Shown: piece after piece, positions 57,642 through 64,000 of the stretch | Numbering within the stretch: position 1 is the stretch's first letter | Layout of the letters: every line of letters starts with the position of its first letter | Assembly: GCA_029975915.1 (NCBI GenBank) | Contig: JARKOC010000228.1 | Location: 1-64,000, forward strand | DNA length: 64,000 nucleotides | Reading direction: 5' to 3' | Origin: Bryobacteraceae bacterium | Lineage (GTDB): Bacteria > Acidobacteriota > Terriglobia > Bryobacterales > Bryobacteraceae | Position numbers and translations under genes: made by a program | The notes under the pieces: generated by a model | Database searches by the model: none | The model's input: the letters and a program-made list of their open reading frames with translations, nothing else | Told to the model about the DNA's origin: nothing

Positions 57642-58976
57642 ATGCCCAACATCAGCCGTAGGGACTTGGCGCGCGGAGCGGGGTTCGCCGCTTTCAGTTA
57701 CTCACGCATTCTGGGCGCGAACGACCGCGTCCGTATGGGCTACATCGGAGTCGGCAATCGCGGAGCGCAGGTTCATGACGCCTTCCTCGAATTCGGTGAT
57801 GCCGAAACCACAGCCCTCTGTGATCTGCGCGAGGATTACATGGATTTCGCAGCGAAGAGGTCGCGCGGTAATCCGAAACAGTACGCCGACTACCGCTCGC
57901 TGATCGAGGACAACAACATCGACGCTGTTGTGATTGCGACCCCTGACCACTGGCACGCACTGATGATGATCGACGCATGCAACGCCGGCAAGGACGTCTA
58001 TGTCGAAAAACCGCTCTCGCTCACTGTCTTTGAAGGCCGCAAGATGGTCGAGGCCGCGGAGCGGACCAAACGTGTGGTGCAGGTCGGCACACAGCGCCGG
58101 TCGTCGAAGATGATCGCCGAGGCGGTTGATTATGTGCGCTCCGGAGCGCTTGGGCAAGTTACCGTAGCCCGGTGTTACGACATTCAGAACGAGTGGCCCA
58201 ACGGCATCGGCAACTTCCCCGACGAGGCGCCGCCCACCGAAGAACAGTGGGAGCGCTGGCTCGGGCCGGCGCCGAAGATCCCATATAACCGCAACCGCGC
58301 CTATTACAAGTTCCGTTGGTTCTACAACTACTCAGGCGGCCAGTTGACCAACTTCGGCGTCCACCTCGTCGACACCCTGCGCCGGTGCCTGCAACTTGAG
58401 TCTCCGAAGAAAGTTACGGCCATTGGCGGCCATTGGGCCATCAAGGATAATCGGGAGATCCCTGATACGCTTGAAGTTCTCTGGGAGTATGACGGCCCGA
58501 CGTTGATCACCTTCACTCAGATCAACGCCAACGCCGCGCCTGGCAATTTGCAGGGCTCCGAAATGGAACTTCGCGGCACCAAGGGGACCTTGTACATCCA
58601 CGAGTACAAGTGGGAGGTCGTGCCGGAGCGTGTCACCGATCAGTTCAAGCCGGCGAACACCCCGCTGGACAGAACTTTGGGGCGCGCTTATTCGTCCACC
58701 AAGAAGCCGGCCATCGAGGGCAAGGGCGGCAAAGGTAACGCCTACGCCGATATCGAACACGCCCGCAACTTCCTCGACTGCGTGAAGAGCCGGGCCAAAT
58801 GCAACGCGGATATCCTCACCGGCCACATCTCCACTTCCGCCACGCTGATCGCCAACATCGCTCACAAAACGGAGAGCATGTTGAAGTGGGACGCCAAAGC
58901 CGAGCGGTTCACCAACAACCAGGCGGCCAACAGGCTGTTGCACTACCAGTACCGGGCGCCGTACAAGCTCGCCTAG
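57642..58976 (+). CDS. Tat-exported Gfo/Idh/MocA-family oxidoreductase
   Basis: The 444-residue protein begins at ATG 57642 with GGGAGGTTTCA as ribosome site. A twin-arginine leader (SRRDLARGAGFAAFSYS) is followed by the NAD(P) fold GYIGVGNRG, VVIATPDHWHAL and DVYVEKPLSLT. The substrate domain has the late catalytic-type FGVHLVDTLRRC and DIEHARNFLDC. Such proteins use NAD(P) to oxidise or isomerise sugars, and exported versions need a tightly bound cofactor. The substrate is unknown. A longer in-frame start at 57522 would skip the ribosome site. Confidence 0.92.
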   Translation: MPNISRRDLARGAGFAAFSYSRILGANDRVRMGYIGVGNRGAQVHDAFLEFGDAETTALCDLREDYMDFAAKRSRGNPKQYADYRSLIEDNNIDAVVIATPDHWHALMMIDACNAGKDVYVEKPLSLTVFEGRKMVEAAERTKRVVQVGTQRRSSKMIAEAVDYVRSGALGQVTVARCYDIQNEWPNGIGNFPDEAPPTEEQWERWLGPAPKIPYNRNRAYYKFRWFYNYSGGQLTNFGVHLVDTLRRCLQLESPKKVTAIGGHWAIKDNREIPDTLEVLWEYDGPTLITFTQINANAAPGNLQGSEMELRGTKGTLYIHEYKWEVVPERVTDQFKPANTPLDRTLGRAYSSTKKPAIEGKGGKGNAYADIEHARNFLDCVKSRAKCNADILTGHISTSATLIANIAHKTESMLKWDAKAERFTNNQAANRLLHYQYRAPYKLA

Positions 58977-59037
58977 CCGCTGGAAGCAGCAACGCCAGGC
59001 AGATTGAGCCAGGATCGAAGTTGCTATCCTTGCCCAC

Positions 59038-60840
59038 ATGACCCGCCGCATCGGACTCATTCTTCTCACGTGCGCCCTCTGCTTTGGTCAGCGGTTCGAA
59101 GGGCGCCACTATCGAGGGGCGGGCGATGTTGAGTACATCCAACTACTGGATCAAGCCGCCCGGATGATGGTCCCGGACCCGGAATTTCAGAACCTCTCCA
59201 TGCTTTACACGCCAAAGTGGAACGGGCTCGTCGAGGGGCCCACCTGGGGCGCATGGTGGATCCAGAACAGCTACGGCGCCACGTATGCCGCTCTGCCGCT
59301 ACTGGCCGAACCGTTCGTGACGTTTCTCCAGAACTCTCAGGATTTGTGGTTCGACCAGATGGGCGACGGCAAACGCGAGGGGTGCCCAGGCACACCCAAG
59401 TTGAACTGGGTGGCGCCAGACGGCGCGCTCTGCGACGCCGCCATGCCGGGATGCACCATTTACCGCCAGGGCGACGGCAAACGCGACATCCACGACTGGG
59501 GCATGGAGTTCACCGCAGCCGGCCTGCTCATGCAGGCCGAAGCGTTGCTGATCAGCCGCAATCAGAGTGACCTCGCCCGGCTGCTTCCGCTACTCGAACG
59601 TGCCGCCAACTTCATCGAAACCCGGCGCGATCCGGCCAACAACCTGTTCCTGGCCGGTCCGGCAGGCAACCTGCTGGCGCCGAGCTATGCTGGCTACAAA
59701 CAGCCAGACGGGACTTATGGCAAAGCCTATCTCACCGGTCTGTCCATCACCTACATCGCCGCGCTCGACCGCCTCATCGAAGTGGAAAAGCTGGCCGGCA
59801 ACTCGGCGAAGGCCACTCACTATGCCGGCTGGCGAAGCCTCGCGAAACAGGGGTTGAAATTGTTGACCACCGGCGAGGGATATTTCATCCGGTCGCTGGA
59901 CCCCGACGGAACGCGCCATGGGGTCTATGGAGCCTCGAAACACGGTTATCTGGAGACGTCGCCAAATCACGACGCTATCGCGTTCCGCGTCGTGGACGAT
60001 ATCCAATCGGCGAAGATCTACGAGAAGATCGCCTCCATCCCTCAACTCCGGCCGCATCACCTGATACTGCCCAATTACCCCTCCTACGACGATATGTACG
60101 AAGCGCCGGCCGGCCTGTGGCGCTTCGGCCACTGGGTGAATGGCGGCCACTGGTCGACGTGCGAAGGGCGGATGTTGTTGGCTTATTACAGGCTGGGCAA
60201 GTACGCCGACGCGCGCGAGTCCATGCGGCGGATTCTCGGTTTTGCCGAACGATTCCGGATGGATAACCCGCTGACGGAATTCGGGTCGGCGGTATACCAG
60301 CCCAAAGAGCCCATCAACATCACTTACGACGCGTTCGCTATCCCGGCGGCGTTGCGCCGGGGCCTGTTCGAGTACATTTACTCGGCGGACCGGCTCACCC
60401 TTATTCCACACATCCCGTCCTCCATAACGGAACTGCACCAGATGGACCCTGTCCGCTTTGGGAACAAACGCCTGTACCTGGTGGTTTTCGGCAGTGGCCC
60501 AGTGAGCGGCGTCACGGTGAACGGCCGCCGGCATAAGGACTACACCGCGGAGACGGTCGGCTTGGCGTATGACAAACTGCCGGACGACGCGGTCATTGTG
60601 ATCGCGCGAGGTACAGCCAAGGCAGGAAAAGTGCACTTTGAGATCCAGCCTCCCGAGGATTACGGGACCGCCCACCGGAGACTGGTCTCCGATGCCCAAC
60701 GCGCCTGGGAGATGCGAGCCGAATGGAAGGCGGATGACAGGCTCAAAGCCCTGCCGCCCGAGGTCGAATCAGCCGCGGAGCGGTCTTACGCCGAAACGGT
60801 TCACCGCCTCCGGGAAGGACTCGAAAAGTACGTTCATTAG
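59038..60840 (+). CDS. Exported six-hairpin glycosidase-like protein
   Basis: The 600-residue protein has a signal peptide (IGLILLTCALCFGQ). Helical repeats of the (alpha/alpha)6 type follow: PTWGAWWIQNSYGATYAALPLLAEPFVTFL, WGMEFTAAGLLMQAEALLI, AGLWRFGHWVNGGHWSTCEGRMLLAYYRLG and AFAIPAALRRGLFEYIYSADRLTLIPHIPSSI. This resembles alpha-L-rhamnosidase or other six-hairpin glycosidases. A C-terminal beta sandwich is also present. The specific sugar is unknown. ATG 59038 follows a gap of 61 nt after the oxidoreductase stop. Confidence 0.78.
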   Translation: MTRRIGLILLTCALCFGQRFEGRHYRGAGDVEYIQLLDQAARMMVPDPEFQNLSMLYTPKWNGLVEGPTWGAWWIQNSYGATYAALPLLAEPFVTFLQNSQDLWFDQMGDGKREGCPGTPKLNWVAPDGALCDAAMPGCTIYRQGDGKRDIHDWGMEFTAAGLLMQAEALLISRNQSDLARLLPLLERAANFIETRRDPANNLFLAGPAGNLLAPSYAGYKQPDGTYGKAYLTGLSITYIAALDRLIEVEKLAGNSAKATHYAGWRSLAKQGLKLLTTGEGYFIRSLDPDGTRHGVYGASKHGYLETSPNHDAIAFRVVDDIQSAKIYEKIASIPQLRPHHLILPNYPSYDDMYEAPAGLWRFGHWVNGGHWSTCEGRMLLAYYRLGKYADARESMRRILGFAERFRMDNPLTEFGSAVYQPKEPINITYDAFAIPAALRRGLFEYIYSADRLTLIPHIPSSITELHQMDPVRFGNKRLYLVVFGSGPVSGVTVNGRRHKDYTAETVGLAYDKLPDDAVIVIARGTAKAGKVHFEIQPPEDYGTAHRRLVSDAQRAWEMRAEWKADDRLKALPPEVESAAERSYAETVHRLREGLEKYVH

Positions 60841-60928
60841 AAGTTCTGGCCGCGGCCGGAAACGCGGGCGGTGGCCAGTTTCAGCTCCGGAAACAGGCCG
60901 CCGCGCAAATCTTGCTCTACGAGCGTTC

Positions 60929-61384
60929 TTACCGCCAACCGGCGCGGCCTCGGAGATAGTTCAACTCCTGCAGCCGACGGGCGATCAACTGCCGGTCGCG
61001 CGGATGCAACTGATCGGCGCGGGCCAGATCCGCCATGTTGTCCATGGCGTTGTCCAGGCTGGCGTGGTCAAACCGTCCGCGCCGCGCGTTGCGGTCGAAA
61101 TCCTCCAGTTCACGCAGTGCCCGCCGGAAATGGTTGGCTTCGTGGTTATCGACGCGCGACCTCCGGAACACTACCTCCAGATCGCGCATCGCGGCCGTCA
61201 CCGGATTACCGCTCCGGTATTGCGGCCCGAAGTTGCCGTAGGTCCGGTCACGATCGTATCCATACCGTTCGTCGTAACCATATCCGTAGCCCTGGTAGCG
61301 CTGATTCCCTCGGCGGTCGTCGGCCGCAGCGGGAATCGCGATTGCCGCCATCAACGTCGCGGCCAGGAAGAATTGTCTGCGCAT
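60929..61384 (-). CDS. Exported Arg/Tyr-rich hypothetical protein
   Basis: The 151-residue product has a signal peptide (FFLAATLMAAIAIPAAA), a Gly/Tyr/Arg/Asp-rich linker (YQGYGYGYDERYGYDRDR), and a helical C-terminal half with many Arg and Asp (FRRALRELEDFDRNARRGRFDHASLDNAMDNMADL). No family is known to me. ATG 61384 has a strong ribosome site (AGGAGGT, seven nt away), better than a longer start at 61414. Its 3' end faces the glycosidase gene. No function is proposed. Confidence 0.78.
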   Translation of the reverse strand: MRRQFFLAATLMAAIAIPAAADDRRGNQRYQGYGYGYDERYGYDRDRTYGNFGPQYRSGNPVTAAMRDLEVVFRRSRVDNHEANHFRRALRELEDFDRNARRGRFDHASLDNAMDNMADLARADQLHPRDRQLIARRLQELNYLRGRAGWR

Positions 61385-61691
61385 TGCCGTTACCTCCTGC
61401 CCGTTAGAGCCCACGGGATTGCTCTTGGTTACTGGCCTATTTCAGCCATGGCCACGGTGGATTTCAGCCACCGCAACGGTTGCGAACCGATTCCTTGAAT
61501 CGTGGCCGGTCCGCTGGCCACCTCAAGACGGCGGGTCCGGCTTCTACCGGTCTGAGAGGCGCCCGGAACCGCGTGGGCCAACAGCCAGAATCTCGAAATA
61601 CATGACCGCGTCCTATACGCTGTCCGGCTCCAGTCAGAGAGAGTGTATAGTCATTGGCAGAAGATAGCGACAACCCCAAAAGGAGCATGAC
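61385..61691. other. Intergenic region without recognisable gene
   Basis: This 307-bp stretch separates divergent genes. It contains the ribosome site AAGGAGC before ATG 61692 and that of the minus-strand gene at its left end. I found no credible small gene and no strong hairpin. Confidence 0.4.
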
Positions 61692-62789
61692 ATGCAATTC
61701 GACCGCAGGCTGTGGCTGAAAGGACTGCTGGCCGCCGCGCCGGTGGCAATGGCTCAATCCACCGGCAAACAACTGGGCATCCCTGGACCATTCCCCGGAA
61801 AAGTCGTTGCAGTGAACCACCCGGGCAGCGCCGTCTCCGGCCGCCACCAGGCCGAACCGGTGCGCGAAATGGTTGCGCGCGGGATGAAGGAACTCACCGG
61901 CGCCACAGATGCCACCGAAGCCTGGCGCTACTTCTTCGAGCCGGGCGACGTGGTGGGCATCAAGGTCAACCCGGTGGGACAACCATACCTGATCTCATCC
62001 CCATTCGTGATGCAGGCCATCATCGCCGGGCTGGAATCGGCTGGGGTCAAACGAAACGACATCTTTGCTTATGACCGTTACTACACCGAGTTCGTCAGCG
62101 GCGGCTTTGCCAAGTGGCTGCCCGACGGGGTGCGCTGGGAAGCGGCCACGCAGCGCGCCGTTGATGGCCTCCAACTCGACATGGACGGTTACGACCGCGA
62201 CGTCTACATGGAGATGGCCTTGCTCGCCGCCAAAGCCGATCCCACGAATCCGCATCACCGGCGATCCTATGTGGCCAAGTTCCTCTCGCAGAAGGTGAAC
62301 AAAGTGGTCACCCTCGGAGTCGTGAAACACCACCAATCCGCCGGCGCCACTATCGCCCTGAAGAACCTCTCGCACGGCTTTGTGAACAATGTCGCCCGCA
62401 GCCACGTTAGCTCCACCAACAACGCCTGCGGCATGTTCATCCCGACTGTCGTCGACATGCCTGTTTTCCGCAAGAAGATTGTCCTGCATGTCATCGACGG
62501 CGTCATGGCCGCTTACCACGGCGGGCCTGGCCGGAAGGTGGGCAAGTACCTGTGGGAACACAAGACCATGTACTTCGGCACCGATCCCGTGGCCCTGGAT
62601 ACCATTGGCGTCTCGGTGATTGACACGAAGCGTGGCCAGATGGGCATGGAGCCGCTGGTTCACGCCAAGCCCGATCAAGATAGCCTCTTCGCCAGAATGC
62701 AGCCCGAGTTCATCGAGATCTCCGGATTGCTCGGCCTTGGCGTCAGCGACGAATCGAAGATCGACCTGCGAAAAATCGCCCTGGCCTGA
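61692..62789 (+). CDS. DUF362-family protein with Tat-like leader
   Basis: The 365-residue protein has RRLWLKGLLAAAPVAMAQ at its start, a twin-arginine-type signal. The body shows the DUF362 type: VVGIKVNPVGQPYLISSPFVMQAIIAGLESAGVKRNDIFAYDRYY, VNKVVTLGVVKHHQSAGATIALKNLSHGFVNNVARSH and VSVIDTKRGQMG. DUF362 proteins are associated with iron-sulphur or metal-dependent reactions in acidobacteria and planctomycetes, but their biochemistry is not known. No ferredoxin Cys cluster is visible, so this is the cluster-free form. ATG 61692 has an AAGGAG ribosome site. Confidence 0.85.
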   Translation: MQFDRRLWLKGLLAAAPVAMAQSTGKQLGIPGPFPGKVVAVNHPGSAVSGRHQAEPVREMVARGMKELTGATDATEAWRYFFEPGDVVGIKVNPVGQPYLISSPFVMQAIIAGLESAGVKRNDIFAYDRYYTEFVSGGFAKWLPDGVRWEAATQRAVDGLQLDMDGYDRDVYMEMALLAAKADPTNPHHRRSYVAKFLSQKVNKVVTLGVVKHHQSAGATIALKNLSHGFVNNVARSHVSSTNNACGMFIPTVVDMPVFRKKIVLHVIDGVMAAYHGGPGRKVGKYLWEHKTMYFGTDPVALDTIGVSVIDTKRGQMGMEPLVHAKPDQDSLFARMQPEFIEISGLLGLGVSDESKIDLRKIALA

Positions 62790-62877
62790 TCCTCGATTCA
62801 GCGGGCGGGAGTCCCTGCCTGGAAGCGAGTGTGAGCCCTATTGCGCCGCGATCCGCGCTGGCGGTAGAGTGGCGCGC

Positions 62878-64000
62878 ATGAACCGTCGCGAGTTTATGTC
62901 GACAAGTGCCGCGGCCGCGCTCGCGGCTCAGGCGCCCGCTTTGCGGATGGGCGTTATCGGGACCGGCAACCGGGGCACGGGACTCCTCCGGGTTCTGGCG
63001 CGAATGGACGGGGTCGAGATCAAGGCCCTCTGCGACCCCAACCCTGCCGCACTCGACCGCGCTGCCACCACCGCCGCCGGCCACAATCCTGAGCTGTTCG
63101 GCGGAAGCGATGACGCCTACAAACGTCTCATCGCACGTGGGGGCATCGACGCCGTTGTGATCGCCGCGCCTTGGGCCTGGCATGCCACCATGTCGATCGA
63201 GGCGATGAAGGTGGGCATGGCCGTGGCATGTGAAGTGCCCATCGCCCAGACGGTCGAGGAGTGCTGGCAATTGGTCGACACGCACCAGAAGACTGGAGTC
63301 CCTTGCATGATGCTGGAGAACTGGAGCTTCCGCCGCGACAATCTGGCCGTGCTGAACATGATCCGCGCCGGTCTGCTCGGAGAGATGGTCCATTGCCATT
63401 GCGCCCATTCGCACGACTGCATCGACCACTGGTTCTTCGACAAACAGGGCAACGACCGCTGGCCCGCCCGCTACCTGGCCGAGCGTGACTGTGACCAGTA
63501 CCCAACTCACTCCCTTGGCCCCGTCCTCAGCTGGCTTGACATCAACTGCGGCGACTCGTTCGCCACCATCTCGTCCACATCCACAACACAGCGCGGCATC
63601 AACGCCTATTTCGCCCGGCAGTTCGGCCCCGAGCACCCGAACGCCAAGCGCCGCTTCGCACAAGGCGACATCGTCACCAGCGTCATCATGACCCAGCGCG
63701 GACGCACTGTCGTGGTCAACTACGACATGCAACTGCCCCGCCCTTACGACAATCGATGGATGGCGCAAGGCACGCTCGGCCTTTACGATGAGGACAAACA
63801 GTCGGTCTATCTCACCGGACGCAGCCCGAAGTACCACGAATGGGAACCGTTCGCGCCGTACCAGTCCCAGTACGACCACAAGTGGTGGACCGACATGACG
63901 GCTGGCGGCAATGCCAGCCACGGCGGGACCGATGGCCTCGAATTATCCAAGTTCGTCGAAGCCGTGCGGAGCAAAACGCCCTTGCCACTCGACATCTACG
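62878..64000 (+). CDS. GH109-like exported glycosidase/oxidoreductase (N-terminal part, cut by window edge)
   Basis: The frame starts at ATG 62878 with a twin-arginine-like leader (NRREFMSTSAAAALAAQ) and continues to the right edge (374 codons seen). It has a Rossmann fold (LRMGVIGTGNRGTGLLRVL) with VVIAAPWAWHATMSIEAM, then CEVPIAQTVEECWQLVDTHQKTGVPCMMLENW, and QYPTHSLGPVLSWLDINCGD. These are typical of GH109, a Gfo/Idh/MocA-type family of NAD-dependent alpha-N-acetylgalactosaminidases. Activity is inferred from family likeness; related oxidoreductases are possible. It is incomplete here. Confidence 0.82.
   Translation, partial: MNRREFMSTSAAAALAAQAPALRMGVIGTGNRGTGLLRVLARMDGVEIKALCDPNPAALDRAATTAAGHNPELFGGSDDAYKRLIARGGIDAVVIAAPWAWHATMSIEAMKVGMAVACEVPIAQTVEECWQLVDTHQKTGVPCMMLENWSFRRDNLAVLNMIRAGLLGEMVHCHCAHSHDCIDHWFFDKQGNDRWPARYLAERDCDQYPTHSLGPVLSWLDINCGDSFATISSTSTTQRGINAYFARQFGPEHPNAKRRFAQGDIVTSVIMTQRGRTVVVNYDMQLPRPYDNRWMAQGTLGLYDEDKQSVYLTGRSPKYHEWEPFAPYQSQYDHKWWTDMTAGGNASHGGTDGLELSKFVEAVRSKTPLPLDIY

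Overview
The window is a contiguous, gene-dense piece of a high-GC bacterial chromosome with no insertion sequences, phage genes or CRISPR arrays. The gene content suggests an acidobacterium of the Solibacter/Bryobacter type. This is inference from family knowledge, not a search: Tat-signalled Gfo/Idh/MocA and DUF362 proteins, DUF1080, DUF5916 and DUF2490 outer-membrane or secreted proteins, a bacillithiol-type deacetylase, and many exported proteins of a style common in that group. The envelope is Gram-negative (beta-barrels, RND-type adaptor, periplasmic PPIase).

Layout. 1-5.4 kb: end of an ABC exporter, a periplasmic PpiC foldase, a PilZ/J-domain fusion, an efflux adaptor and a NucS-like predicted nuclease. 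5.5-12.3 kb: housekeeping genes ftsK, uppP, pyk, an acyl-CoA thioesterase, a TPR protein, a RimL-type acetyltransferase and ssb. 12.5-19.9 kb: an eight-gene, mostly translationally coupled operon (exported protein, membrane-anchored methyltransferase, PHP/esterase fusion, PfkB kinase, rhomboid protease, BshB1-like deacetylase, cupin, class A beta-lactamase). It converges on a dapF-like gene with a Cys-to-Ser change, a GT-C glycosyltransferase and a second PfkB kinase. 23-32.4 kb: metallophosphoesterases, uvrC, small exported proteins and an acyl-CoA dehydrogenase. 32.4-34.1 kb: an amidase preceded by a tiny AtzG/GatC-like gene, then tRNA-Pro(CGG). 34.2-36 kb: sugar metabolism genes. 36.1-41.8 kb: the branched-chain amino-acid operon ilvB-ilvN-ilvC-cimA plus an alkyltransferase-like gene, headed by what looks like a leader-peptide attenuator. 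41.9-49.3 kb: a DUF5916 barrel, an ENPP-type phosphodiesterase, an EF-hand-bearing hydrolase, an ECF sigma factor with a membrane partner, a deoxyhypusine-synthase-like enzyme and a Gly-rich exported protein. 49.3-52.2 kb: the cdaA-ybbR-glmM cell-wall/c-di-AMP operon. 53-57.4 kb: guaD, superoxide dismutase, dciA-gatC-gatA and maf. 57.6-64 kb: Tat-exported oxidoreductase/glycosidase-type genes, the last one (GH109-like) cut by the window edge.

Genes working together. The ilv/cim operon makes branched-chain amino acids, with isoleucine from pyruvate via citramalate. Its leader encodes an Ile/Val-rich peptide whose 3' end can pair with the ascending arm and loop of a terminator-like hairpin. cdaA, ybbR and glmM link c-di-AMP to UDP-GlcNAc synthesis. 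dciA, gatC and gatA form one overlapping transcription unit. Coding sequences are packed very tightly: six divergent pairs have start codons 27 nt or less apart, and six convergent pairs overlap at their stops. Start codons were chosen from Shine-Dalgarno spacing, signal peptides and family length, and several are GTG or TTG.
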